DNA of 64,000 nucleotides from Sphingopyxis witflariensis (GCF_002205635.1 NZ_NISJ01000003.1:218397-282396); one strand, 5' to 3'; shown: positions 26,678 to 35,355, counted from the first letter of the stretch. Translations and numbers: made by a program. Notes: a model not told the origin generated them from the sequence alone.

Positions 26678-27148
26678 ATGAAAAATGAAACATCAACAGT
26701 CGATATGGATGCATTTGACCGGAAGATCCTGTCGATCCTGCGTCAGGACGGCCGGATCACCTTCACCGAACTCGCGCAGCAGGTCGGCCTGTCGAAAACC
26801 CCGTGCCAGCAGCGGGTAAAGCGTTTGCAGCAAAGCGGCGTGATCATCGGCTTTCGCGCGATCATCGACCCCGCCAAGGTCGGGCTCGACCATGTCGCTT
26901 TCACCGAAGTGAAGCTGTCGGACACGCGCGAAGCGGCACTGGAGCAGTTCAACGCCGCGGTGCGCGGGATTCACGAAGTTGAGGAATGCCACCTTATCGC
27001 GAGCAGCTTCGACTATCTACTCAAGGTCCGTACCCCCGACATTCGCCGTTACCGGATCATATTGGGTGAGAAAATCTCGAGCCTGCCCTTCGTCGCCAGC
27101 ACATCGACCTTCGTCGCGATGGAAACGATCAGCGAAGCGGCGCGCTGA
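26678..27148 (+). CDS. putR: Lrp/AsnC-family regulator, probable PutR
   Basis: 156 residues. The N-terminal HTH is FDRKILSILRQDGRITFTEL followed by VGLSKTPCQQRVKRL. The C-terminal RAM ligand domain has YLLKVRTPDIRRYRIILGEK. The divergent position next to putA is the classical arrangement for PutR, which activates putA in response to proline in rhizobia and Rhodobacter. A second in-frame ATG at 26705 is possible. Confidence 0.88.
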   Translation: MKNETSTVDMDAFDRKILSILRQDGRITFTELAQQVGLSKTPCQQRVKRLQQSGVIIGFRAIIDPAKVGLDHVAFTEVKLSDTREAALEQFNAAVRGIHEVEECHLIASSFDYLLKVRTPDIRRYRIILGEKISSLPFVASTSTFVAMETISEAAR

Positions 27149-27285
27149 GGTCGGGGCGATGGTCGCACACGCCCGCATCAGGGGATTGACCGGCGCGTTC
27201 GAAGACGGCAAAGCCCGTGCCGTCAGCCGATGCTGCCGCAACGCCATTGCGAAACGGCTTTGCACAGCAGCCTGTCGGCGGGATT

Positions 27286-27359
27286 GCGGGTGTAGCTCAA
27301 TGGCAGAGCAGAAGCTTCCCAAGCTTACGACGAGGGTTCGATTCCCTTCACCCGCTCCA
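27286..27359 (+). tRNA. tRNA-Gly (anticodon CCC)
   Basis: A 74-nt cloverleaf with encoded CCA. Acceptor GCGGGTG pairs with CACCCGC. The D stem is GCTC/GAGC, and the anticodon loop TTCCCAA gives anticodon CCC. The T stem GAGGG/CCCTT has loop TTCGATT. The top pair of the anticodon stem (27-43) is G-A, a mismatch. A tyrosine recombinase gene ends 25 bp downstream, so this tRNA is the probable attachment site of the mobile region to its right. Confidence 0.93.
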
Positions 27360-27383
27360 CCGCAGAAATCAGCCAGTTTTGCC

Positions 27384-28592
27384 TCATTTTACAAGCCTCA
27401 GTCCAACGGCTTCTGCGGTAACTTTGCGGTAAGCGCCCGGACAGAGCTTCTCGATATCATCGATAATCACTTCGGTGACTTCCAGTGCGCGACCAAAATG
27501 CGCCGGGTCAGGAAGGGCGTAGATATCGCTGATCGTTGCCTTCTTATGACCCATCATCATCTCGCCCTGGACCCAATCCCGCTCCCCAATCAAAGGCCGC
27601 GCAATTGTCGCGACTGATCGGCGAATCAGTTTCTCGCCGCTCTGCCGATTGGCTGGCAATTTGAGATATTTACGCATTTTCTCCCAGCTATGCCGTATGG
27701 AACTCACCGGCAGGTAGTTGTCACGGCCCATCGCCTCATCCAACCAGGGTATGAACTGACTGGGGACCGGGACCGTCGGCCGGTGTTTCTTCGTCTGTGC
27801 GCGACCGGGTGGGTTGAGTGCGAGCACGCCCGCATCTTTATGCCACTGCCCACGCGCCTTGAGGCCAGAGATTGCGTCAGGTCGGGCCCAAGTCGCAACG
27901 GCAGCGCGCAGATAGCGCAGAAGATTAACGCGCCGGCCGATGACCATATGTCGCTCCTTTTCCGTCCATTGGCGTCCATCAGGCGGCGGCGGGTCAATAC
28001 AAAAGCGGAACATCTCCGCGATCGTTTCGATATTTGCGCGGTACACCGGCGTCTGCGCCGCGTCCTTGACGGAGCGGCTTTTGAAACGTGCTTGGTGACC
28101 CGGCACGGCGTTGATCGCCGCAGCGAATTGCAAAACGCATCCTTCAATGTGACCAAGCGCGTAGCCGTGACTTTTCATGTAGGCTCGGAAGCCGTCAATC
28201 CAACGCTCATTGATCATAGGAACCGTTAGTTTTGGGTTTTCCTTCGCGATATAGCCCACGACATGCGACAGGCGCGTCCTCGCTGACTTGAATCCAGCCT
28301 TGTGCTCCGAAGTCAGCATGTAGTCCTTGATCGCCATCGTAACGAGTGGCGCCGCTTCCCCGACCATGGCTCTCCCGCATCCAGGGCAGATGTCTTCTCC
28401 TGATGCCTTCAAGTACAGTCGGTCTACCGCCTTGCAGCCTTCCCGAACATCGCTTGTACGTCCGCTAATACTACGTTCGCGTCGGGCCTCGTGGTCGTAC
28501 CAGACGATCTCAAGGTTCTCGCGGTCTGGTCGTCGATAGAGTTTGTAATCTCCGCGCTGGTAGAGCGGTTTTGGGCGCTTCGTTCTTGGCAT
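27384..28592 (-). CDS. int: tyrosine recombinase / integrase
   Basis: 402 residues from the ATG at 28592, which has AGAGGA 4 bases upstream. The frame extends to 28637, but that start has no support. The C-terminal catalytic domain shows WARPDAISGLKARG (first Arg), KKHRPTVPVP (Lys), LIRRSVATI (second Arg), MMGHKKATISDIYALPD (His and the nucleophile Tyr). An N-terminal CPGCGR suggests a zinc site near residue 75. It should integrate and excise the element at the neighbouring tRNA-Gly. It reads toward the tRNA, as many tRNA-targeting integrases do. Confidence 0.85.
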   Translation of the reverse strand: MPRTKRPKPLYQRGDYKLYRRPDRENLEIVWYDHEARRERSISGRTSDVREGCKAVDRLYLKASGEDICPGCGRAMVGEAAPLVTMAIKDYMLTSEHKAGFKSARTRLSHVVGYIAKENPKLTVPMINERWIDGFRAYMKSHGYALGHIEGCVLQFAAAINAVPGHQARFKSRSVKDAAQTPVYRANIETIAEMFRFCIDPPPPDGRQWTEKERHMVIGRRVNLLRYLRAAVATWARPDAISGLKARGQWHKDAGVLALNPPGRAQTKKHRPTVPVPSQFIPWLDEAMGRDNYLPVSSIRHSWEKMRKYLKLPANRQSGEKLIRRSVATIARPLIGERDWVQGEMMMGHKKATISDIYALPDPAHFGRALEVTEVIIDDIEKLCPGAYRKVTAEAVGLRLVK

Positions 28593-28747
28593 TGGTTCCT
28601 CTGGTATTCGAGTACGGATTTGCAGAGTGCGTCCCACGCACCACTGGCGACAAAATAGTCCAGATCATCGGCTGAAAGTTGGATGGACCGACGCTGATCG
28701 ATCTTCTTGGAAAGCTTGCGCATCAGTTCGGAAGCGTGGACCGTCAT
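28424..28747 (-). CDS. small protein overlapping the integrase start
   Basis: 107 residues. It starts with an ATG whose ATGA overlaps the stop of the next upstream frame and overlaps the first 169 bases of the integrase gene in another frame. The first 50 residues look protein-like (LMRKLSKKIDQRR, then LSADDLDYFVASGAWDAL). The second half, where it overlaps the integrase, is low complexity and Ser/Thr/Arg rich. I do not recognise a family. It may be a DNA-binding accessory protein such as an excisionase, but nothing proves that. Confidence 0.45.
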   Translation of the reverse strand: MTVHASELMRKLSKKIDQRRSIQLSADDLDYFVASGAWDALCKSVLEYQRNQCQERSAQNRSTSAEITNSIDDQTARTLRSSGTTTRPDANVVLADVQAMFGKAARR

Positions 28748-28902
28748 GTCTCGCCATCCATCTTTTTCGGGCGGATTGGCGGCACTTGCTGCGTGCAGAA
28801 ACTTGGAGCCTGCCCAGTTTGACCCGGCACGACGTAAATCACATTGGCGCGAGCAGTTGAGTCGGCCTTAGATCTGAGACCGAATAAAGGACTGTAATTC
28901 AA
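28744..28902 (-). CDS. very small putative protein upstream of the integrase operon
   Basis: 52 residues if started at TTG 28902, which has GGAGG 5 bases upstream; a GTG at 28932 is the alternative. The stop overlaps the next gene as ATGA. The sequence (NYSPLFGLRSKADSTARA) matches nothing I know. Support is only the strong ribosome site and the overlap. Confidence 0.35.
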   Translation of the reverse strand: MNYSPLFGLRSKADSTARANVIYVVPGQTGQAPSFCTQQVPPIRPKKMDGET

Positions 28903-28947
28903 TTTTTCCTCCGTGGATGGGCTTACGCCCACCCACAGAGTTAACCT

Positions 28948-30345
28948 TCAATCTTGGTCTATTCCGGGCGAATCAAGGTCAACGGCCTTGATTTCGCTCC
29001 GATTCGTATCTCCGACATCGGAGAAGCGCGCGTGCGCAAGCGCGAGGTCGACGATTAAAAAACTGCTGGCCTTGCTATCAGCGATTGCACCAAAGTCCCG
29101 GAACTGGGCCATGTACCAAGCCAAGCTGAAATCCTTTCGCGAGTATTTTCCTTCATGCTCGGGAGCAACGTCACGGAGAGCCTCGTTCAGAGGTCGTTGA
29201 CGATCGAACTCGTCTCGGACGCTCTGCCGGGTGAACTTCTCCTGGGGCCGCCCGTCGTTGGTTACCCGACTAATAATGTCGATAATAGCCAACCCGGTTT
29301 GGTTGCGGTCGCGCGGGATGCGCGGTTCTGACCGGTCGGCATCAGCGTGCGTTTTCTGAACACGATCGAATATCCCTGGGAACTGGCCCGTAATATCTAT
29401 GAAGGCGCCACTGTCCTTCTCACGGACCAGCGCGCGTGGATCTAGATCGGCATCCTCCGAGTTGGCCTTTGCGGTCGAAAGAAGCAGAATGTCGCGGGTG
29501 TCCAGATTCGGATAGCGGACGCGCACATCGTCCACATTGTCACTTGAGGTCGCGCAGCGAAGCTCGATTACCGCTCGCGGAGTCGTCGACCACATGGCGG
29601 AGCCCCTTAGACGTTCGACCGCCGGATCATCTGCCTTCTTTCCGGCATCCTTCGGCGTGTGACCAATGACAGCCCAGAACATGCCCTGCCGGCGAGACAT
29701 TCGATTCAAGTGGAACAGAAAGTTCGTCGCGGCTTCCGACTGTGACATTTCAAACCCGGCCATCGAAACTGCTGAGTCCAGGATCACCCCTACAAAGCGG
29801 TCCTCCGGGCGTTCATTGGCATCCGCCTCGTTATTTGCGTCCTCGAGGAACCGCTCGATACTCCGCAGCGATTCGGACGGTTCCCAATCGCCGCCTGCGC
29901 CGCGCCGGAAGAGCGACGGATTCAACTCTGTGAATTCTGTCACGCCCATGGAGAGGAAGGGCATAACATGGATACGCGCGCAGACATCCTCGACCTCTTC
30001 GTCGGCCCATCCGAACTGCTCGCTCATCCGCCGCGCGATGTCGCCAATGCGTTTGAACAGATGTTCGCGGAGGTCCTCGGCGGAAAGTACGAGTACTTTT
30101 CCGGTCACGGCGACGTCAGCGCCAAGCCATTTTTTCGGCTTCTTCTCACCCCTGGCCGCTATATGCGCCGCGAGCCAGAGGAGCAGCTGGGTTTTTCCGG
30201 TACTCCCAGTTCCGAATAAGACCGATGCTCCTGTTGCCGGAAGAAGCCGATGGACGGCCCATTTCATAGGGTCCAGGGTTTTAGCTGCATCGCGAGCAGA
30301 ATACTCGCCGCGTCGCGCCCGAATGGTCCAATTTTCGTCACTCAT
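28948..30345 (-). CDS. RepA-like hexameric helicase / AAA_25 ATPase of a mobile element
   Basis: 465 residues; start ATG 30345 preceded by AGAGGAGA. Walker A is FGTGSTGKTQLLLWLA near residue 45. Walker B is probably FVGVILDSAVSM near 185, and WAVIGHTPKDAGKK near 225 is the next motif. The pattern is that of RepA of RSF1010 and of the AAA ATPases in integrative elements, which act as replicative helicase after excision or in mobilisation. The C-terminal 130 residues look like a winged-helix region. It lies next to the integrase and a large inverted repeat. Confidence 0.8.
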   Translation of the reverse strand: MSDENWTIRARRGEYSARDAAKTLDPMKWAVHRLLPATGASVLFGTGSTGKTQLLLWLAAHIAARGEKKPKKWLGADVAVTGKVLVLSAEDLREHLFKRIGDIARRMSEQFGWADEEVEDVCARIHVMPFLSMGVTEFTELNPSLFRRGAGGDWEPSESLRSIERFLEDANNEADANERPEDRFVGVILDSAVSMAGFEMSQSEAATNFLFHLNRMSRRQGMFWAVIGHTPKDAGKKADDPAVERLRGSAMWSTTPRAVIELRCATSSDNVDDVRVRYPNLDTRDILLLSTAKANSEDADLDPRALVREKDSGAFIDITGQFPGIFDRVQKTHADADRSEPRIPRDRNQTGLAIIDIISRVTNDGRPQEKFTRQSVRDEFDRQRPLNEALRDVAPEHEGKYSRKDFSLAWYMAQFRDFGAIADSKASSFLIVDLALAHARFSDVGDTNRSEIKAVDLDSPGIDQD

Positions 30346-30819
30346 AGAAGTTCTCCTCTACCAGTGAGACCTAAGAGAGCCTGGTTAAACGACTGTTAAC
30401 TCTCGAAATTTCATCTTTCCAATGGCCCCTTAACCTTTCATCAATCTCTTGCTACGACATGATCCGTTGGGGGTAAGGGGGTAGGATAGAGAGCGGGAGA
30501 GAGGTGCTCTGCCCTCAACTCCCGCTCTCTATCCTACCCCCGATACCTCCCTGTCCCAGGCACTGTCGTCGCTTGATTAAGCCGCAGTTGGGCGTGCGTG
30601 ATGCGCCTTCTTCATTCCTGTCCAGACTCTGGATGTTTTCTGCCATCCGTGCGCGAATGCCCCAAAGTGCAGATTGGCGCGCCCGTCACTGATCGGCTCA
30701 GAACTTCCACGTTTTGAACCTATCGAAAATGCGTCCGGTTCCCCGGTCCAGAACTTACGTCCGAGACCTTTGATCCAAGGTCAGAAAGGAAGGGGTAGGT
30801 TTTAAACCAGGAGGAAAGA
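30346..30819. other. 474-bp non-coding region between helicase and serine recombinase
   Basis: It holds the divergent promoters and one strong 23-bp inverted repeat (30477-30541), listed separately. No protein-like frame is seen from about 30545 to 30805. Confidence 0.5.
30477..30541. repeat. 23-bp perfect inverted repeat near the RepA-like gene
   Basis: Bases 30477-30499 are the exact reverse complement of 30519-30541 with a 19-nt loop. The arm core is GGTAGGATAGAGAGCGGG. It lies 130 bp upstream of the helicase start and 280 bp upstream of the serine recombinase. It may be a replication origin structure, a single-strand initiation hairpin, or a terminator. There is no T-run. Confidence 0.75.
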
Positions 30820-31422
30820 GTGAGCCGCATTGCATATTATCGCGTGTCGACAAGGGATCAGTCTGTCGATGCTCAACGGACCGCACTAGGCGGAATGTTC
30901 GACCGGGAGTTCGTCGACGAAGCGATAAGCGGTGCGACATTGGCGAATGACCGGCCTGGATTCGCCGCCATGTCCGATTACGTTCGCGAAGGAGACACGC
31001 TATGTGTCTACGCCGTTGATCGACTGGGACGCGATGCATTGGACGTCCAGCATAGCGTGCGAGCCCTCATCAAAAAGGGCGTCGTTGTCGATGTGCTCGG
31101 GATTGGGCCAATTGCCAGGGGCGTCGGCGAACTCATCCTGGCTGTACTCGCGCAAATGGCGCAGATGGAACGGGACCGCATCCGCGATCGATGTGACGCG
31201 GGCCGGGCTGCCGCCAGGGCTTCGCTGAAAGCGAACGGCAGGACGCATCGCGGAAAGTCCAGCCTCGGAAGGGAACCCATTGTCGCCCCCGCCCAAGTCG
31301 CGCTTTGGCGCAGCGAGAATATGGCCAGCATTGCCGCAACGGCCCAACACTTCGGAATTTCTCCCTCGACGGTCAAACGCTCCTGTGCAGCGAGACGGAG
31401 GGGCGGCGGGACGGCCGGCTAG
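30820..31422 (+). CDS. serine recombinase (resolvase/invertase type)
   Basis: 200 residues from a GTG at 30820 with AGGAGGA 5 bases upstream. The catalytic domain has the nucleophile Ser in YYRVSTRDQS (about residue 10), then DRPGF and AVDRLGRDALD, and the helix QMAQMERDRIRDR. The C-terminus has a short HTH of the Hin type (SIAATAQHFGISPSTVKR). Such enzymes resolve multimers or invert DNA. The start of the Arg at YAVDRLGR is normal. No inverted target is visible nearby. Confidence 0.88.
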   Translation: MSRIAYYRVSTRDQSVDAQRTALGGMFDREFVDEAISGATLANDRPGFAAMSDYVREGDTLCVYAVDRLGRDALDVQHSVRALIKKGVVVDVLGIGPIARGVGELILAVLAQMAQMERDRIRDRCDAGRAAARASLKANGRTHRGKSSLGREPIVAPAQVALWRSENMASIAATAQHFGISPSTVKRSCAARRRGGGTAG

Positions 31423-31652
31423 GAAATGCCCTGCCGGCCATAATGTCCGATTTTGGTGGTTCCGTTTTATTGCATCAGGGTCGGCAGCGATCGACGGTTT
31501 TTGGGGAGGTCGCCCGTCGGTTTTCTTCGGGGTGTTGGACTACGAAAACCGCCGTTCAAAATATGGGGAAAATGGTCGGCTGGAGACTGTTCGCTTCTGG
31601 CCAAATGGGCCGGACAGCTGACCGGCCCCCACCGAGTGGTCCGGGTGGATTG

Positions 31653-32552
31653 TTAGTGCATTGACGCCTCCCTCGCCAGTGTTGGCCGTAGGTGGAGCGA
31701 AGCGGAACCGGAGGGCAACACTGGCGAGGGAACGGCCTCCGGCGCCGGTGGCCGATATCCCAGCGAGCTGTGCGGCCGGACGGTGTTGTAATGTCGCCGC
31801 CAGGCCTCGATCAGGATCCGGGCCTCGGCGAGCGAGTAGAAGATTTCGCCGTTGAGCAGTTCATCGCGCAGCGATCCGTTGAAGCTTTCGCAATAGCCAT
31901 TCTCCCAGGGCGATCCGGGCGTGATGTAGAGCGTCTTCACACCGACCTTCGCCAGCCATTCCTGCACTGCCGTGGCAATAAACTCCGGCCCATTGTCAGA
32001 CCTGATATGCGCTGGTGGCCCGCGCGTGACGAACAGTTCGGCCAGCGCCGCCAGCACGTCGTCGCTCTTGAGTTTACGCGCCACGGGCAACGCCATGCAC
32101 TCCCGGCTCGCCTCGTCGATGATCGACAGGATACGATATTTGCGACCATCGTGGGTGCGGCCCTCGACGAAGTCGTAGGACCAGACATGGCCGGGATACT
32201 CTGGCCGAAGCCGGATGCACGATCCGTCATTCAGCCAGAGCCGCCCGCGTTTCGGTTGTCTTTGCGGCACCTTCAGCCCCTCGCGTCGCCAGATGCGCTC
32301 GACTCGCTTGCGGTTCACATGCCACCCCGCATCGCGCAGCAACGCCGTCACCCGGCGATAGCCATAACGACCATATTGCCGCGCCAGCGCAATGATATCC
32401 TCGGTAAGAGCCGCTTCGTCATCTGCCCCGCGGGGCGCCTTGCGCTGTGTCGATCGGTGCTGCCCGAGTACGCGGCAGAGCCGCCGCTCGGACACCGGAA
32501 TCATCGTTCTGATGTGGTCGATACAGCGCCTTCGGCGCGCGGGGCTCAGAAG
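31653..32552 (-). CDS. IS3-family transposase OrfB (DDE domain, via -1 frameshift)
   Basis: About 300 residues in the -1 frame after orfA. The integrase core has the HTH_21 part (RQYGRYGYRRVTALLRDAGW), then WSYDFVEG with the first Asp, IRSDNGPEF with the second, and WENGYCESFNGSLRDE with the catalytic Glu. The reading frame is open upstream to 32732, but product is expected only as an OrfAB fusion after slippage at GGGAAAC (32558-32552). Confidence 0.88.
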   Translation of the reverse strand, partial: LLSPARRRRCIDHIRTMIPVSERRLCRVLGQHRSTQRKAPRGADDEAALTEDIIALARQYGRYGYRRVTALLRDAGWHVNRKRVERIWRREGLKVPQRQPKRGRLWLNDGSCIRLRPEYPGHVWSYDFVEGRTHDGRKYRILSIIDEASRECMALPVARKLKSDDVLAALAELFVTRGPPAHIRSDNGPEFIATAVQEWLAKVGVKTLYITPGSPWENGYCESFNGSLRDELLNGEIFYSLAEARILIEAWRRHYNTVRPHSSLGYRPPAPEAVPSPVLPSGSASLHLRPTLAREASMH

Positions 32553-32824
32553 TTTCCCCGGGCAGCTTCCTGCAATATCAGCTTGTCCAAAGTGAGGTCG
32601 GATATCGCACGCCGAAGCCGAAGATTCTCCTTCTCCAGGTCCTTCATCCGACGCGCCTGGTCGGTTTTCAGGCCGCCATATTCCTTGCGCCACCGATAAT
32701 AGGTCTGCTCGCTGACCGCGATCCGGCGACACGCTTCAGCCGTCGTGGCGCCCTGCGCCAGCACAACCTCCGCTTCACGCAGCTTGCCAATAATCTCTTC
32801 CGGGCGATGCTTCTTGCTCGGCAT
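32546..32824 (-). CDS. IS3-family transposase OrfA (HTH)
   Basis: 92 residues. It has an HTH of the HTH_Tnp_1 class (RPEEIIGKLREAEVVLAQG, then CRRIAVSEQTYYRWRKEYGG) and a leucine-zipper-like helix (MKDLEKENLRLRRAISDL). The canonical slippery heptamer G GGA AAC is in phase just before the stop and leads into orfB. Confidence 0.9.
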   Translation of the reverse strand: MPSKKHRPEEIIGKLREAEVVLAQGATTAEACRRIAVSEQTYYRWRKEYGGLKTDQARRMKDLEKENLRLRRAISDLTLDKLILQEAARGNF

Positions 32825-34328
32825 TCATAATCTCCTTCGTAATCCAAAATATCATCAATTTTGGACCACTCAGAAGGGGGCAGATCACTCCGTCGAGCGC
32901 CTTCAGCGCATTTTCGACGTGCGCGCGAAGCTTTTCACGCGTTTTCTGCGCTTTGTTGCACATCTTGAGATTGCGCTGAAGTTCTGCCGTCCATAAGATT
33001 TCTGCGTTTCTGCTACCCTTCGCGGTCGGGATGCCTGCCGTTTCGAGCGCGGACGATTGCGGACCGAGCCGTTCAGTGGGTGGTTGATCGATGCCCATTT
33101 TTTCGTAGGTTCGAGGATCAAACAGTCTTCCGCAGCCCGCAAGCTTCAACTCTGTATTGCAAAGATCGGCAAATTTTTCCCGCATGCGGTAAATTTCAGA
33201 TGCGGCATACTCGCGCGGATTTCCGCCAGCGGGGTCCCGGGAAAGTGCAGCAATTTTCGGCTGCCGATATGGATATCGAAAACGATTCCACTGACCTGGA
33301 ACCACTTCTCTGACCTCAAAGTCCCATCGCCCGTCCTCCAGTCGCCGGGCCGGCCGGTCATGGGTCGCGACATGGAGATGAAAATTTCGTTCGTCGTTGT
33401 GAGCATCGGGCGCATGAATGGCAGCCGTATACATGACGCCTTTCGCGTCCAGTTCCTGGCAGAATTCAGCCGTGATACGGAGGCGGGCGGTTGTATCAAT
33501 GCCTTGAGGGAATTCGGCCGTATATCGGAACTGGGTTCGACCTCCGCGCCCCTGTCGGATACGTATCGGAGACTTCTTCCTATCCCACGCTCCCACCTCC
33601 TTTCGAATGACGGCGAGCAGCTTCCCGGCCTCCGCTCGGCCCATCACGAGCTCAGCGTCAGGCTTCTTCTTGTGGCTCTTGTTTCCCTTCGTCGTCGCCA
33701 TCTTCGCGGCCAGCTCACGGATCTTGGCGGGCAGATCCTCGATCGCCGCGATCTGTCGCCATGACGACGCAGGCAGGTGCGCACCATAAAACTCGACCGC
33801 ATCCGGTTTTGGCGTTCGCTCATGCTCATGCACCTTGCGCCAATAGTCACTCCGGACAGCGGGCTCCGGGCTGATGTTTGTAAACAACGCAACCTTGCCG
33901 TCGCCAGCGAGCTCCAGCGCGGCCTCCCGCCCGGCATAATCCTCGAAGTTTGCAGCAGAAATGGTCATGACCGCCTCGGGTCGCGACACATAATTGTCGT
34001 GATCGGCCGGAGCCGACGGTGTCAGCCGCTTCGGTCCCGCCGCCAAGTGGAGGATCGATGATCCATTGGCGCCTTTCGTGACGACGTCGCGCGAGAAATG
34101 GAGTGATACACGCCCGTTGGCTGACACGGGCCGGTCCGAGAAAGGGCCCGGGAAGCTGAAATCCGGCTCTTGCGTAAAGCGACCGCCGCTGGCCTTCCGC
34201 GTCTTCTCGTCGTCTTTCGTTGGCTTGCGCTTTTTACGGACTTTACCGAGAAGCGCCTCCTCTTCATCTATTTCCAAAAGTTTTCGAACTTCAGCCGAGA
34301 GATGACCGATGGGACCGAGAGTGCGCAT
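32775..34328 (-). CDS. MobA/MobL-family relaxase, C-terminus cut by the IS3 element
   Basis: Native sequence covers codons 1-480 (34328 to 32889). The last 37 codons are read from the IS. The relaxase signature is AAIHAPDAHNDERNFHLHVATH (about residues 305-326), here split: HAPDAHNDERNFH then HLHVATHD. The two spaced His of the metal site are present. PPTERLGPQSSALE (about 435) matches the conserved MobA/MobL motif after the active site. A Lys/Arg-rich N-terminal region of about 230 residues is longer than usual. It nicks oriT for conjugative mobilisation. The catalytic part is intact, but partner-binding C-terminal parts may be missing. Confidence 0.82.
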   Translation of the reverse strand: MRTLGPIGHLSAEVRKLLEIDEEEALLGKVRKKRKPTKDDEKTRKASGGRFTQEPDFSFPGPFSDRPVSANGRVSLHFSRDVVTKGANGSSILHLAAGPKRLTPSAPADHDNYVSRPEAVMTISAANFEDYAGREAALELAGDGKVALFTNISPEPAVRSDYWRKVHEHERTPKPDAVEFYGAHLPASSWRQIAAIEDLPAKIRELAAKMATTKGNKSHKKKPDAELVMGRAEAGKLLAVIRKEVGAWDRKKSPIRIRQGRGGRTQFRYTAEFPQGIDTTARLRITAEFCQELDAKGVMYTAAIHAPDAHNDERNFHLHVATHDRPARRLEDGRWDFEVREVVPGQWNRFRYPYRQPKIAALSRDPAGGNPREYAASEIYRMREKFADLCNTELKLAGCGRLFDPRTYEKMGIDQPPTERLGPQSSALETAGIPTAKGSRNAEILWTAELQRNLKMCNKAQKTREKLRAHVENALKALDGVICPLLSGPKLMIFWITKEIMNAEQEASPGRDYWQAA

Positions 34329-35166
34329 TGCGAGAGCCTATGTTTCTGATTTGACTCCTATAAGTTTCTCATTTGTTCCAATCAGTGGCAAGAGCGCCAC
34401 TCAAAATATTTCTGGCCCCTTCCCCTGAGCCGAAGTATGTCGGCGAACGGGCCCGCGTGGTAGCGCGCAAAATAAAGATGAGGCGGACCCTCGCCGAATG
34501 TCGTGCACGTCATGCGAAAGCATGCCAACCTAAACTGAGAAAGTCAGTTTAGCGCTATTGCGCCTAGTAATACTTCTACTCCAAGCTTGAACCTGAAAAG
34601 GTAGGAGGCGTCGGCATTCTGGCCGGTCGCCAATGGGCGTCAGGCTCGACAATATGATGCCGAAGGATACCGCACAAAAGGTGCCGGCGTCCCGTCGGGG
34701 AGTAGATAGTGATCTCACATCAGACCAAATATGGATGAGAGCTCGCAACGAGATAGCCACACAAAACACTGCTCCGACTTCGCGGCTCTGGCAGCCATGA
34801 CGGTTCCTGTCGAAGTTATGCGATCGCGCTTACAGGGCATGAACTCGCCGCGGGGATTTCGATGGCCGCGACTCCGCCCGTTACGGACGTTTCCCGCGCA
34901 GCGACCGGCTTGGCGGCGGTACGAGCGTGTGTCGCGGCCCTAATCGCCGCATTAGGCACCCTAATGTCGCCCCTTTTACGCTGGCCTATTATGCGATGCG
35001 GCCGGTCGCCTGATCGGCGGACTATCCTGGACATCGTCCCTCTGTTCGAATGCGATGACCATCGGTATCGCCGACGGGCACCGGTCACTGTATGACGTTA
35101 CTGCTCGGTTCGCGAGCTGACTTCGGCGCCTAATTGGCGCGGCCAATATTGGAAGTGAGCAATAGG
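34329..35166. other. 838-bp region without a recognisable gene
   Basis: It contains the hairpin cluster at 34384-34552. The rest (34560-35130) has short frames on both strands but none with protein-like composition. Confidence 0.45.
34384..34552. other. candidate oriT: three hairpins upstream of the relaxase
   Basis: Three short inverted repeats lie within 170 bp of the relaxase start: AGTGGC/GCCACT (34384-34401), CATGC-GAAA-GCATG (34511-34524), and CTAAACTGA/TCAGTTTAG (34530-34552, 5-nt loop). Mob-type oriT sites are usually next to the relaxase and contain such hairpins. No nick-site consensus was identified. Confidence 0.4.
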
Positions 35167-35355
35167 ATGGAAGCCTGGAACGAAGCCTATCGGCGGGAAG
35201 CGGAAGAGATCGCCGCGTCCCTCCTCGAGGCAGATGGTTTCCCTTGGGGCGCCGAACAAGTTCGCGCGGGGAAACGATCCCAAAGCAGAGACGTCCGAAT
35301 AGCCATGCTGGCTCTGATGGTCGCGCGTGGCGAGGTCAGGATTAAGCGCCGCTAG
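35167..35355 (+). CDS. small acidic/helical protein, unknown
   Basis: 62 residues from the ATG at 35167. The sequence starts MEAWNEAYRREAEEIAASL and ends with a basic VARGEVRIKRR. It looks like one or two helices. The frame continues upstream to 35134 from a TTG, with no better start. I do not recognise it. It is reported because composition and length look coding. Confidence 0.4.
   Translation: MEAWNEAYRREAEEIAASLLEADGFPWGAEQVRAGKRSQSRDVRIAMLALMVARGEVRIKRR

Larger units (their letters stand above)
31619..32888 (-). mobile_element. IS3-family insertion sequence (IS407-like), 1270 bp
   Basis: Ends are set by inverted repeats. The left end from 31619 reads TGACCGGCCCCC and GAGTGGTCC. The right end, read inward from 32888, is TGATCTGCCCCC and GAGTGGTCC. 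Inside are orfA and orfB, joined by a -1 slip. The flanking four bases (CAGC and CTCC) do not match, so there is no target duplication. This suggests a deletion beside the IS. The element cuts off the C-terminus of the relaxase gene to its right. Confidence 0.85.

Noticed and set aside
27340..27359. Second copy of the tRNA-Gly 3' end (attR) inside the window
   Set aside because: I found none by eye up to 64000. The right border is probably outside, or the repeat is too short to see without a search.
31280..31664. Two overlapping plus-strand frames after the serine recombinase
   Set aside because: They overlap the recombinase 3' end or run into the IS end and have no protein-like composition.
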